Positions 20,393-32,000 of a DNA stretch of 64,000 bases are shown piece after piece. The notes below the pieces were generated by a model. The model was not told the origin of the DNA and made no database searches. It saw only the letters and a list, made by a program, of their open reading frames with translations. The DNA lies in the NCBI GenBank assembly GCA_964019425.1, contig OZ025866.1:186001-250000 (forward strand). Direction: 5' to 3'. Numbering within the stretch: position 1 is the stretch's first letter; the number at the start of each line of letters is the position of its first letter. The DNA comes from Flectonema sp. DT1601. Taxonomy: Eukaryota > Euglenozoa > Diplonemea > Diplonemida > Diplonemidae. Both the position numbers and the translations under genes were made by a program.

Positions 20393-21783
20393 TTACAAGG
20401 GGGTGGAGTCACCGTGAACGTCATCAGCAGAACATCTCCTTCGATTGTAACGATATCTTGATGGAGGGGTTCGTTTTTTCAAAGTTGAACGCTCAGACTT
20501 TCTCGGCGGAGTTTCAATTTCCTCATGTTCTTCTGTGTCTGGCGGACTCAAACCTTCTGCCCATGAAGCTAATTGGAACTTCAGGGCCGCAATTTGAGAC
20601 CGTGCCAAGGCGAGTTGAGCATTTAAATCGCTCGCCAGTCCCGTTAACATCATGGATTGCTCAAGCTGCTCTGCGTGAGTTGTACACCGTTGGTGATTCA
20701 GCTCCGAGAGGCGAAGTTGGGCATCCAGAAGTTGTTCTGAGAGCTCTGCCGCTTTCTCGTTTGTTTCGAGAGAGTCATCTACTGCTCGACAGTAATTCTC
20801 GAGTAAGTCAATCCTACCCTCGGACCATTGTCTCGCAATAGGTGTATTCTCTTTAACGGAGATAACGTGACTCTCTTGTCGTAAAATCTTGGTCGGCGTG
20901 CGGTCGAGAGCTTCACTCTGCGGCATTGTCGGAGGAATTGAGGCTAGAGGACAAAGAGGGGTGATATAATTAAGGGTAGGGATAAGGGGTTTAATAAGAG
21001 GAGTAAAAAGACTACTCGTAGTTGTAAAGAGCGAGAGGTAGTTCTTTGCTATCTTCATCATAGCAACAGATTCATACAGAACGGGGGTTCGGGGGGAAAC
21101 TTGTTGACTAAAGTGGGTCATACGGGGACGCGCGGCACGCAAACTCTCGACCTCCTGTTGAGTATAGAAAAGTCTTATTTTACTTTCTCTTTCCTCATTA
21201 CATTTGGTCTCCAATTCGTTCGACAGAAGAACAAACCTTTGATGGTAATTAAAGAGCGCCATTTCCGATAGGTCTGCTCTCTGAGTCAGATTTGCGAGCT
21301 CACGTTTCCTGTAATCTTCCACTAAGTCATATTGTCGAACTAGTGCAGAAAGAGAAGTCTTCGATTCATCGCGTTCTGCTGTTAACCGTTGAATTACTCC
21401 TTCCAGAAGTTCATATTCTTTTCTATCTTTTTCAATAATTAAAACAGGGGGCGCAGGAGGAAGTGAGGATGGATCCTGGTTGGTAGCTTTGATCTCAACA
21501 GGTAATCCATTTAGTAACTGCTTGTCTTTCTCGAGGGAGGCTGACATCGCATTAAAGTAAAATAAAAATAGAACATAAAAAATTCGTTCTTTCATTTGCT
21601 CTAATTCGTTTTCTAAAATCTGGCATTTCAAGGAAAGTTTCAGCCTTAATTTTCCTTCTTTTTTTTTGTACAAGGGGGTTTGAGAACCCATGTCAGATTG
21701 AGTTCTTATCACTATAGCGAAATCAGCAGGAAGTGTTTGCGATCCCGTTGACATGAGTTCAGGTGGGGGAGTCTGGAAAGATG
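20393..21783 (-). pseudogene. LINE coding region, C-terminal coiled-coil extension (5'-truncated copy)
   Basis: A 453-codon open frame (ATG at 21754) corresponding to residues ~923 to the end of the main LINE protein, with the junction that is interrupted in the main copy intact here (PLASIPPTMPQ). It contains a KLRLKLSLKCQILENELEQMKERI helix, a hydrophobic FYVLFLFYF stretch, long heptad-like helices rich in Leu/Glu/Lys, a second Leu/Ala helical block (AELSEQLLDAQLRLSELNHQ) and a basic C-terminus (KSERSTLKKRTPPSRYRYNRRR). By itself it lacks RT and endonuclease, so it is a remnant, although still fully open. It could be translated independently from its internal ATG; I have no evidence that it is. 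Confidence 0.7.
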
Positions 21784-22694
21784 TTGTTTATTCTTTTTTT
21801 TTATTTTAAATTCTTTTTATTTATTTTTTAAAGAAAAAAAAAACGGAAAATAGAAATTAGTCGACAAAGTCGAACGATAAAAAAAAACAATGATAACATT
21901 GTTTATTCTTTTTTTTGTATTTTTTTATATTCTTTTTTATTAATTTTGAAAAAAAAACAATCAGTTTAGCGTCTTGACCAGGACGGAAAATAGAAAGTGA
22001 TCGACATAGTCGATCGATAAAAAAACAATGATAACATTGTTTATTCTTTTTTTTTTATTTTTTTTTAAATTCTTTTTATTTATTTTTTAAGAAAAAAAAA
22101 CGAAAAATAGAAATTAGTCGACAAAGTCGAACGATAAAAAAAAACAATGATAACATTGTTTATTCTTTTTTTTGTATTTTTTTATATTCTTTTTTATTAA
22201 TTTTGAAAAAAAAAACAATCAGTTTAGCGTCTTGACCAGGACGGAAAATAGAAAGTGATCGACATAAGTCGATCGATAAAAAAACAATGATAACATTGTT
22301 TATTCTTTTTTTTTTATTTTTTTTTAAATTCTTTTTATTTATTTTTTAAGAAAAAAAAACGGAAAATAGAAATTAGTCAACAAAGTCGAACGATAAAAAA
22401 AAAAACAATGATAACATTGTTTATTCTTTTTTTTTTATTTTTTTTTTTTTAATATTTTTTTATTTTGAAAAAAAAAAAAAAAAAAAACAATCAGTTTAGC
22501 GTCTTGACCAGGACGGAAAATAGAAAGTAATCGACATAGTCGATCGATAAAAAAAACAATGATAACATTGTTTATTCTTTTTTTTTATTTTAAATTCTTT
22601 TTATTTAGTTTTTTAAAGAAAAAAAACGGAAAATAGAAATTAGTCGACAAAGTCGAACGATAAAAAAAAAAAAAACATTGATAACATTGTTTAT

Positions 22695-22731
<37 letters not shown>

Positions 22732-23500
22732 TCTTTTTTATTAATTTTCAGTTTAGCGTCTTGACCAGGACGGAAAATAGAAAGTAATCGACATAGTCGA
22801 TCGATAAAAAAACAATGATAACAATGTTTATTCTTTTTTTTTATATTTTAAATTCTTTTTATTAATTCTTTAAAGAAAAGAAACGGAAAATAGAAATTAG
22901 TCGACAAAGTCGAACGATAAAAAAAACAATGATAACATTGTTTATTCTTTTTTTTTTTTTTTTTTTTTATATTCTTTTTTATTAATTTTGAAAAAAAAAA
23001 CAATCAGTTTAGCGTCTTGACCAGGACGGAAAATAGAAAGTGATCGACATAGTCGATCGATAAAAAAACAATGATAACATTGTTTATTCTTTTTTTTTTA
23101 TTTTAAATTCTTTTTATTTATTTTTTAAAGAAAAAAACGGAAAATAGAAATTAGTCAACAAAGTCGAACAATAAAAAAAACAATGATAACATTGTTTATT
23201 CTTTTTTTTTTTTTTTTTTTTTTATATTCTTTTTTATTAATTTTGAAAAAAAAAAAAAAAAACAATCAGTTTAGCGTCTTGACCAGGACGGAAAATAGAA
23301 AGTGATCGACATAGTCGATCGATAAAAAAAAAAAAACAATGATAACAATATTTATTCTTTTTTTTTTTTTTTTTATATTCTTTTTATTAATTTTTTAAAA
23401 AAAAAAAAAAACAATCAGTTTAGCGTCTTGACCAGGACGGAAAACTGGAAGTAATCGACATAGTCGATCGATAAAAAAAACAATGATAACATTGTTTCAT
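21784..23500 (-). repeat. Minisatellite A, first block of the main LINE
   Basis: Alternating A1 and A2 units, roughly fifteen, ending near 23510 in the same diverged terminal unit and CAAGCGGGATTGATC sequence as the nested copy. The block's other end meets the 5' truncation of the nested LINE at 21783/21784. Confidence 0.85.
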
Positions 23501-24109
23501 CTTTTATATTTTTTAATTTTTTTTTTTATATTTGAAGAAAAGAAAGAAGAAAAAAAAAAAAAAACAAGCGGGATTGATCATATTGGGTGGCAGGGGTTGA
23601 TATAACTTCATTTGAAAATTCTTCTTTTTTAATTTCTTTTTTTTTTTCTTTTTATTTATTTTTTAACAGGAGTTAAGATCACTTACATGAGTTAACACAA
23701 CACAGATACGAGAGTAGCAAACTGAGGTAACACTACCAATTCAACAAAAAATAATCAGGATCGGACACAAGGAGGAGAGTTCATTCTACCTCTCACTGTC
23801 CTTGCTGGTATCTTAAGTGTCTTGGTATCTCTTTTGTGTCGGTATCTCGGAAGTGCTGGTATCTCGTATGTGCGTTGGTATCTCTTGCGTGTTGGTATCT
23901 CTTGCACATAAGAAAAAATATTGAGTTAACATGATCAGTTTTATTAAAAATTAAAGACAGACCGGAACTATTTGAAAATAAAATGTAGATGGGAAACAGT
24001 GAAAATTAAAATGAATGATAAAATTAAATGAGATTTATGACATAACAGACCAGATAGAGAGTAATAAAGGGAAAAGGAAAACGGGAAGGGTTCATTCACT
24101 TAGTTAAAG
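23501..24109 (-). other. LINE 3'UTR spacer with GGTATCTC repeats (main LINE)
   Basis: No gene seen. Six GGTATCTC units lie at 23807-23906. A plus-strand pyrimidine tract ending TTTTTTAACAG before GAGTTAAGATC (about 23660-23675) mimics a 3' splice site. The remainder is A-rich sequence that includes the GTAGATGGGAAACAGTG phrase. Confidence 0.65.
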
Positions 24110-24625
24110 TTAAGACCGATTAGTCAGTTTAAGGTCTTGACTAGGACCAACAAAAAAAAAAAAAAATAAATAAATAAATAAATAACGATCAAGCTGAGCT
24201 GATCTTGTTTTTATTAAAATAAGGGGAGCGGGAGGGATGGAAGGAATAAAGGAAAAAAAAAGAAAAGGTCGATCAATTGGATCTGGTCGTCGAGAAGAAG
24301 AAGACAATTATTTTAAAGGTCGATCGGCATAGCCGATCGTTGAGAAAAATAACCAGATATAAATACAATCAGTTTAAATAAAAAAAAAAAAAAAAATAAA
24401 AAAATAAAAAAAAAAAAAAAAGATTAACGATCAAGCTGAGCTGATCTTGTTTTTATTAAAATAAGGGGAGCGGGAGGGATGGAAGGAATAAAGGAAAAAA
24501 AAAGAAAAGGTCGATCAATTGGATCTGATCGTCGAGAAGAAGAAAACAATTATTTTTAAAAAAAAATGATCGGTATAGCCGATCGTTGAGAAAAGAACAG
24601 ATATAAATACAATCGGTTTTGGTGA
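24110..24625 (-). repeat. Minisatellite B, two units (main LINE)
   Basis: Units start near 24185 and 24425. The first has the stem GATCGGCATAGCCGATC (seven pairs), the second GATCGGTATAGCCGATC (six pairs). A TAAA/poly(A) run separates the units and differs in length from the other copies. Confidence 0.85.
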
Positions 24626-25107
24626 TCGACGAGTGGAGCGATCACTTGACAAGAAGGAAAAAAGAAAGGACCGATTAATTGGGGCTTTGGTTGTATTCCC
24701 AAGGCATGTTTTTTTTTTTTTTTTTTATTATTCATTTACATTATTTTTTTTTTTTTTTTTTTTAAATTAATAATCACATTTTGTTCAAAAATATTTCATA
24801 TTAGAGTAAAAGAAAAAGAAAAAAAAGAAATAAGAGAAAAAAAAAAAAAAACCATTGCTGGCCCCCTCACCACTCATAGAGGATGAGGAGGCCAGTAAGG
24901 CGTCACTCAAATCTATGCCAAGCCTTGGGAACTTGGATTGGGGTTTAGACCATTTATAATTAACAATTAACAATTAACCTGATTAACGTTATGATCTGAC
25001 GGACATAAACATATCGATAAAATAATACAAACAAAAACGAACAATAAATAATAAATAAGCTAAAAAACTAAATAAACAAAGTGATGTGAAAGTAAGGAAA
25101 AAGAGAA
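24626..25107 (-). other. LINE 3'UTR, coding-proximal part, with hairpin (main LINE)
   Basis: Nearly identical to 19906-20392. The hairpin CTGGCC...GGCCAG is at 24858-24895. The coding stop of the LINE (TAA in CTTGTAATTC, minus strand) is at the boundary, about 25108. Confidence 0.7.
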
Positions 25108-25653
25108 TTACAAGGGGGTGGAGTCACCGTGAACGTCATCAGCAGAACATCTCCTTCGATTGTAACGATATCTTGATGGAGGGGTTCGTTTTTTCAGAGT
25201 TGAACGCTCAGACTTTCTCGGCGGAGTTTCATTTTCCTCATGTTCTTCTGTGTCTGGCGGACTCAAACCTTCTGCCCATGAAGCTAATTGGAACTTCAGG
25301 GCCGCAATTTGAGACCGTGCCAAGGCGAGTTGAGCATTTAAATCGCTCGCCAGTCCCGTTAACATCATGGATTGCTCAAGCTGCTCTGCGTGAGTTGTAC
25401 ACCGTTGGTGATTCAGCTCCGAGAGGCGAAGTTGGGCATCCAGAAGTTGTTCTGAGAGCTCTGCCGCTTTCTCGTTTGTTTCGAGAGAGTCATCTACTGC
25501 TCGACAGTAATTCTCGAGTAAGTCAATCCTACCCTCGGACCATTGTCTCGCAATAGGTGTATTCTCTTTAACGGAGATAACGTGACTCTCTTGTCGTAAA
25601 ATCTTGGTCGGCGTGCGGTCGAGAGCTTCACTCTGCGGCATTGTCGGAGGAAT
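25108..25653 (-). CDS. Main LINE, C-terminal end of the coding region
   Basis: About 182 codons of LINE frame after the U insertion, starting at PPTMPQSEALDRTP. It encodes the second helical block (LLENYCRAVDDSLETNEKA, then SEQLLDAQLRLSEL), a Leu/Ala-rich helix (LNAQLALARSQIAALKFQL), an acidic strip (PPDTEEHEENETPP) and a basic Arg-rich C-terminus. The predicted start at 25710 lies in the inserted U sequence and is not the natural start. The frame matches 20393-20950 and 54274-54744 with only a few changes. Confidence 0.7.
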   Translation of the reverse strand: MPPTMPQSEALDRTPTKILRQESHVISVKENTPIARQWSEGRIDLLENYCRAVDDSLETNEKAAELSEQLLDAQLRLSELNHQRCTTHAEQLEQSMMLTGLASDLNAQLALARSQIAALKFQLASWAEGLSPPDTEEHEENETPPRKSERSTLKKRTPPSRYRYNRRRCSADDVHGDSTPL

Positions 25654-25988
25654 AACCATCTTCATCCATTTTGTGATATGACTTGATAAAATAAAGAATA
25701 TTAATTTCACAGAGGAAACAAATTAAACAAATACTCACTAACGTCGGGGTAATGTTACATTCTTCGAGAGGTCGATTACTAAGACTTTGAAAAGCACCGA
25801 GGCAAGAGGTGCAACAAGCCATACAAAAGGGTAAACAATTAGAGGACCTCAGGAAGAAACACCCAGGGTGGGAGGGTGGGAAAAAGATAAAAGTTTAAGT
25901 AAGTTCAATGAGGATTAAGCAAAATTTGCTAAGGAAAGGAATTAATGTTTTAATTAATAATGTATTGATACAGAATAACATCTCAAAC

Positions 25989-26068
25989 ATAGTGATCACT
26001 TATGCAACGAGAGCTAAAAGATCGATATAGACATTCCTAATCCAAAGACTAGGGTGCAGAGTGCATTT
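25989..26068 (+). repeat. 80 bp target duplication, left copy
   Basis: Identical to 45855-45934. The two copies flank the satellite array exactly, and the third copy at 57197-57276 (in U1) is uninterrupted, giving the pre-insertion sequence. It runs from ATAGTGATCACTTATG to GAGTGCATTT. Confidence 0.85.
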
Positions 26069-29000
26069 GAGTTGAATTTCCAGGTGAGATTTGGACTGTT
26101 AGCTTTTGGCTAAGGCCCTCCCTGAAGAGCAAGAACAAAAAAACTACTCACACCTGAAGAAAACATACACAAAGAACACACTGTAAGCTGTGCGTGTATT
26201 TTGTGTTTGTCACAACAGGAGAGAAAAGAAAGAATGTCAAGGTTGATCACCTTGCCTATCAACGCACAACATTGGTGGTCTCTACTAGACCCTGAGTGAT
26301 CCCACTGGATCTCTCATCGTTCATAGTACCTATGTGAAGTTATAAAATCAAAGGTAAACTATGAACTACAAATGACTTAGCCTGTTATTATAATGCCACA
26401 GGCAGGCCCTGCATTCAGCAACTATCCAGCAGTGCTTGGATGTCCTGATCTTCTTCTAAAAAAAAGAAGGAAAAACAAAACTGTAGCTGGGATCACTCAG
26501 GATCAACAGACTACCAATGCTACCTGTTGTACTTGCTCACTATGGGGGGTGATGCCAAACACCCAGAAGTACTAAACTGCTTTCCTTCTTGCTGCCCAGG
26601 AGTTTCTGACCAGAACTAATAGAAAATAAAAAGTAGATGGGAAACAATAAAAAGTAAAATGGATATAACTGAAGTTAAACAAGACAAATGAAGTAACAGA
26701 CCAGAACAGAAAGAGAATTGTAATAGAAGATTACAAATAAAAAAAATGCAAGTATCAACACATGATCAGGATACACCAGCAGCTAACAAACAACATAAAA
26801 TTGAAGATCAGTTGCCAGAGTATTTCAACCATGGTAGAATACTCGCCCCTCTGGCAGGGATTATCCCAGACTTGTCCTTTAATTTAGTTGGACACCATGG
26901 CTTACAACCCTTCCAGAGGGAAGCACCATTATGACTTCTATTTTTTTTCTTCAAGAAAATCATAAGGTGGGAACAAAGAAAAATGCTAAGAGGAACCCCT
27001 TATTAACACCTAAGACATCTAAACTGCAGCACAGCTTATGCCCAATGCACTAACAGGTCATTCCCTCACACTCAGATCAAAAAATCAAAGTTCAGAGTGC
27101 ATCTTAGAGTGAATGAGAGAATTTCCTCCCGCTTTTTTTGAACAAAAGAGATAGGAGAAGGGATAGAAAACGAACATAACAATAAGATTCTAAGTGAGAA
27201 ACACTTAGCAGAAACACTTAGCAGCTTTTAAGGAGCTGAAAAGCAAAAAAAATATCTAAGTGAGAAACACTTAGTAGAAACAATTTGTAGCTAATTAAGC
27301 TGAAAATAAAAAAATAAAAAATTTCTAAGTGAGAAATACTTAGCAACTTTTAGAACAAATATTTCAGTAAATAACCTGTAATGATTAAACCATTACAAGT
27401 TTGATGCCAAAACTGACAAAGACTGAGTTGAATTTCCAGGTGAGATTTGGACTGTTAGCTTTTGGCTAAGGCCCTCCCTGAAGAGCAAGAACAAAAAAAC
27501 TACTCACACCTGAAGAAAACATACACAAAGAACACACTGTAAGCTGTGCGTGTATTTTGTGTTTGTCACAACAGGAGAGAAAAGAAAGAATGTCAAGGTT
27601 GATCACCTTGCCTATCAACGCACAACATTGGTGGTCTCTACTAGACCCTGAGTGATCCCACTGGATCTCTCATCGTTCATAGTACCTATGTGAAGTTATA
27701 AAATCAAAGGTAAACTATGAACTACAAATGACTTAGCCTGTTATTATAATGCCACAGGCAGGCCCTGCATTCAGCAACTATCCAGCAGTGCTTGGATGTC
27801 CTGATCTTCTTCTAAAAAAAAGAAGGAAAAACAAAACTGTAGCTGGGATCACTCAGGATCAACAGACTACCAATGCTACCTGTTGTACTTGCTCACTATG
27901 GGGGGTGATGCCAAACACCCAGAAGTACTAAACTGCTTTCCTTCTTGCTGCCCAGGAGTTTCTGACCAGAACTAATAGAAAATAAAAAGTAGATGGGAAA
28001 CAATAAAAAGTAAAATGGATATAACTGAAGTTAAACAAGACAAATGAAGTAACAGACCAGAACAGAAAGAGAATTGTAATAGAAGATTACAAATAAAAAA
28101 AATGCAAGTATCAACACATGATCAGGATACACCAGCAGCTAACAAACAACATAAAATTGAAGATCAGTTGCCAGAGTATTTCAACCATGGTAGAATACTC
28201 ACCCCTCTGGCAGGGATTATCCCAGACTTGTCCTTTAATTTAGTTGGACACCATGGCTTACAACCCTTCCAGAGGGAAGCACCATTATGACTTCTATTTT
28301 TTTTCTTCAAGAAAATCATAAGGTGGGAACAAAGAAAAATGCTAAGAGGAACCCCTTATTAACACCTAAGACATCTAAACTGCAGCACAGCTTATGCCCA
28401 ATGCACTAACAGGTCATTCCCTCACACTCAGATCAAAAAATCAAAGTTCAGAGTGCATCTTAGAGTGAATGAGAGAATTTCCTCCCGCTTTTTTTGAACA
28501 AAAGAGATAGGAGAAGGGATAGAAAACGAACATAACAATAAGATTCTAAGTGAGAAACACTTAGCAGAAACACTTAGCAGCTTTTAAGGAGCTGAAAAGC
28601 AAAAAAAATATCTAAGTGAGAAACACTTAGTAGAAACAATTTGTAGCTAATTAAGCTGAAAATAAAAAAATAAAAATTTTCTAAGTGAGAAATACTTAGC
28701 AACTTTTAGAACAAATATTTCAGTAAATAACCTGTAATGATTAAACCATTACAAGTTTGATGCCAAAACTGACAAAGACTGAGTTGAATTTCCAGGTGAG
28801 ATTTGGACTGTTAGCTTTTGGCTAAGGCCCTCCCTGAAGAGCAAGAACAAAAAAACTACTCACACCTGAAGAAAACATACACAAAGAACACACTGTAAGC
28901 TGTGCGTGTATTTTGTGTTTGTCACAACAGGAGAGAAAAGAAAGAATGTCAAGGTTGATCACCTTGCCTATCAACGCACAACATTGGTGGTCTCTACTAG

Positions 29001-32000
29001 ACCCTGAGTGATCCCACTGGATCTCTCATCGTTCATAGTACCTATGTGAAGTTATAAAATCAAAGGTAAACTATGAACTACAAATGACTTAGCCTGTTAT
29101 TATAATGCCACAGGCAGGCCCTGCATTCAGCAACTATCCAGCAGTGCTTGGATGTCCTGATCTTCTTCTAAAAAAAAGAAGGAAAAACAAAACTGTAGCT
29201 GGGATCACTCAGGATCAACAGACTACCAATGCTACCTGTTGTACTTGCTCACTATGGGGGGTGATGCCAAACACCCAGAAGTACTAAACTGCTTTCCTTC
29301 TTGCTGCCCAGGAGTTTCTGACCAGAACTAATAGAAAATAAAAAGTAGATGGGAAACAATAAAAAGTAAAATGGATATAACTGAAGTTAAACAAGACAAA
29401 TGAAGTAACAGACCAGAACAGAAAGAGAATTGTAATAGAAGATTACAAATAAAAAAAATGCAAGTATCAACACATGATCAGGATACACCAGCAGCTAACA
29501 AACAACATAAAATTGAAGATCAGTTGCCAGAGTATTTCAACCATGGTAGAATACTCGCCCCTCTGGCAGGGATTATCCCAGACTTGTCCTTTAATTTAGT
29601 TGGACACCATGGCTTACAACCCTTCCAGAGGGAAGCACCATTATGACTTCTATTTTTTTTCTTCAAGAAAATCATAAGGTGGGAACAAAGAAAAATGCTA
29701 AGAGGAACCCCTTATTAACACCTAAGACATCTAAACTGCAGCACAGCTTATGCCCAATGCACTAACAGGTCATTCCCTCACACTCAGATCAAAAAATCAA
29801 AGTTCAGAGTGCATCTTAGAGTGAATGAGAGAATTTCCTCCCGCTTTTTTTGAACAAAAGAGATAGGAGAAGGGATAGAAAACGAACATAACAATAAGAT
29901 TCTAAGTGAGAAACACTTAGCAGAAACACTTAGCAGCTTTTAAGGAGCTGAAAAGCAAAAAAAATATCTAAGTGAGAAACACTTAGTAGAAACAATTTGT
30001 AGCTAATTAAGCTGAAAATAAAAAAATAAAAAATTTCTAAGTGAGAAATACTTAGCAACTTTTAGAACAAATATTTCAGTAAATAACCTGTAATGATTAA
30101 ACCATTACAAGTTTGATGCCAAAACTGACAAAGACTGAGTTGAATTTCCAGGTGAGATTTGGACTGTTAGCTTTTGGCTAAGGCCCTCCCTGAAGAGCAA
30201 GAACAAAAAAACTACTCACACCTGAAGAAAACATACACAAAGAACACACTGTAAGCTGTGCGTGTATTTTGTGTTTGTCACAACAGGAGAGAAAAGAAAG
30301 AATGTCAAGGTTGATCACCTTGCCTATCAACGCACAACATTGGTGGTCTCTACTAGACCCTGAGTGATCCCACTGGATCTCTCATCGTTCATAGTACCTA
30401 TGTGAAGTTATAAAATCAAAGGTAAACTATGAACTACAAATGACTTAGCCTGTTATTATAATGCCACAGGCAGGCCCTGCATTCAGCAACTATCCAGCAG
30501 TGCTTGGATGTCCTGATCTTCTTCTAAAAAAAAGAAGGAAAAACAAAACTGTAGCTGGGATCACTCAGGATCAACAGACTACCAATGCTACCTGTTGTAC
30601 TTGCTCACTATGGGGGGTGATGCCAAACACCCAGAAGTACTAAACTGCTTTCCTTCTTGCTGCCCAGGAGTTTCTGACCAGAACTAATAGAAAATAAAAA
30701 GTAGATGGGAAACAATAAAAAGTAAAATGGATATAACTGAAGTTAAACAAGACAAATGAAGTAACAGACCAGAACAGAAAGAGAATTGTAATAGAAGATT
30801 ACAAATAAAAAAAATGCAAGTATCAACACATGATCAGGATACACCAGCAGCTAACAAACAACATAAAATTGAAGATCAGTTGCCAGAGTATTTCAACCAT
30901 GGTAGAATACTCGCCCCTCTGGCAGGGATTATCCCAGACTTGTCCTTTAATTTAGTTGGACACCATGGCTTACAACCCTTCCAGAGGGAAGCACCATTAT
31001 GACTTCTATTTTTTTTCTTCAAGAAAATCATAAGGTGGGAACAAAGAAAAATGCTAAGAGGAACCCCTTATTAACACCTAAGACATCTAAACTGCAGCAC
31101 AGCTTATGCCCAATGCACTAACAGGTCATTCCCTCACACTCAGATCAAAAAATCAAAGTTCAGAGTGCATCTTAGAGTGAATGAGAGAATTTCCTCCCGC
31201 TTTTTTTGAACAAAAGAGATAGGAGAAGGGATAGAAAACGAACATAACAATAAGATTCTAAGTGAGAAACACTTAGCAGAAACACTTAGCAGCTTTTAAG
31301 GAGCTGAAAAGCAAAAAAAATATCTAAGTGAGAAACACTTAGTAGAAACAATTTGTAGCTAATTAAGCTGAAAATAAAAAAATAAAAAATTTCTAAGTGA
31401 GAAATACTTAGCAACTTTTAGAACAAATATTTCAGTAAATAACCTGTAATGATTAAACCATTACAAGTTTGATGCCAAAACTGACAAAGACTGAGTTGAA
31501 TTTCCAGGTGAGATTTGGACTGTTAGCTTTTGGCTAAGGCCCTCCCTGAAGAGCAAGAACAAAAAAACTACTCACACCTGAAGAAAACATACACAAAGAA
31601 CACACTGTAAGCTGTGCGTGTATTTTGTGTTTGTCACAACAGGAGAGAAAAGAAAGAATGTCAAGGTTGATCACCTTGCCTATCAACGCACAACATTGGT
31701 GGTCTCTACTAGACCCTGAGTGATCCCACTGGATCTCTCATCGTTCATAGTACCTATGTGAAGTTATAAAATCAAAGGTAAACTATGAACTACAAATGAC
31801 TTAGCCTGTTATTATAATGCCACAGGCAGGCCCTGCATTCAGCAACTATCCAGCAGTGCTTGGATGTCCTGATCTTCTTCTAAAAAAAAGAAGGAAAAAC
31901 AAAACTGTAGCTGGGATCACTCAGGATCAACAGACTACCAATGCTACCTGTTGTACTTGCTCACTATGGGGGGTGATGCCAAACACCCAGAAGTACTAAA

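Larger units (their letters stand above)
14596..21783 (-). mobile_element. 5'-truncated LINE copy nested in minisatellite A
   Basis: Its 3' terminus (ATCGAAATTC in LINE sense) is at 14596 and its 5' truncation point lies in coding sequence at about 21783. The flanks rejoin into one minisatellite unit: AACAATGATAA at the left and TTGTTTATTC at the right, with two bases missing and no target duplication. It carries the uninterrupted C-terminal coding part (20393-21754), the 3'UTR hairpin, three minisatellite B units, six GGTATCTC units, a 3.6 kb minisatellite A block and the tail. It is therefore the best reference for the family's 3' half. Confidence 0.8.

Noticed and set aside
20371-20841. 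156-codon plus-strand frame, also at 25086 and 54252
   Set aside because: It is the antisense shadow of the LINE C-terminal coding region, repeated because that region is repeated.
25628-25822. Cys-rich minus-strand frame MACCTSCLG as a Serinc-like N-terminus
   Set aside because: Only about 29 residues precede a possible donor site; there is no transmembrane series or downstream exon, so no family can be claimed.
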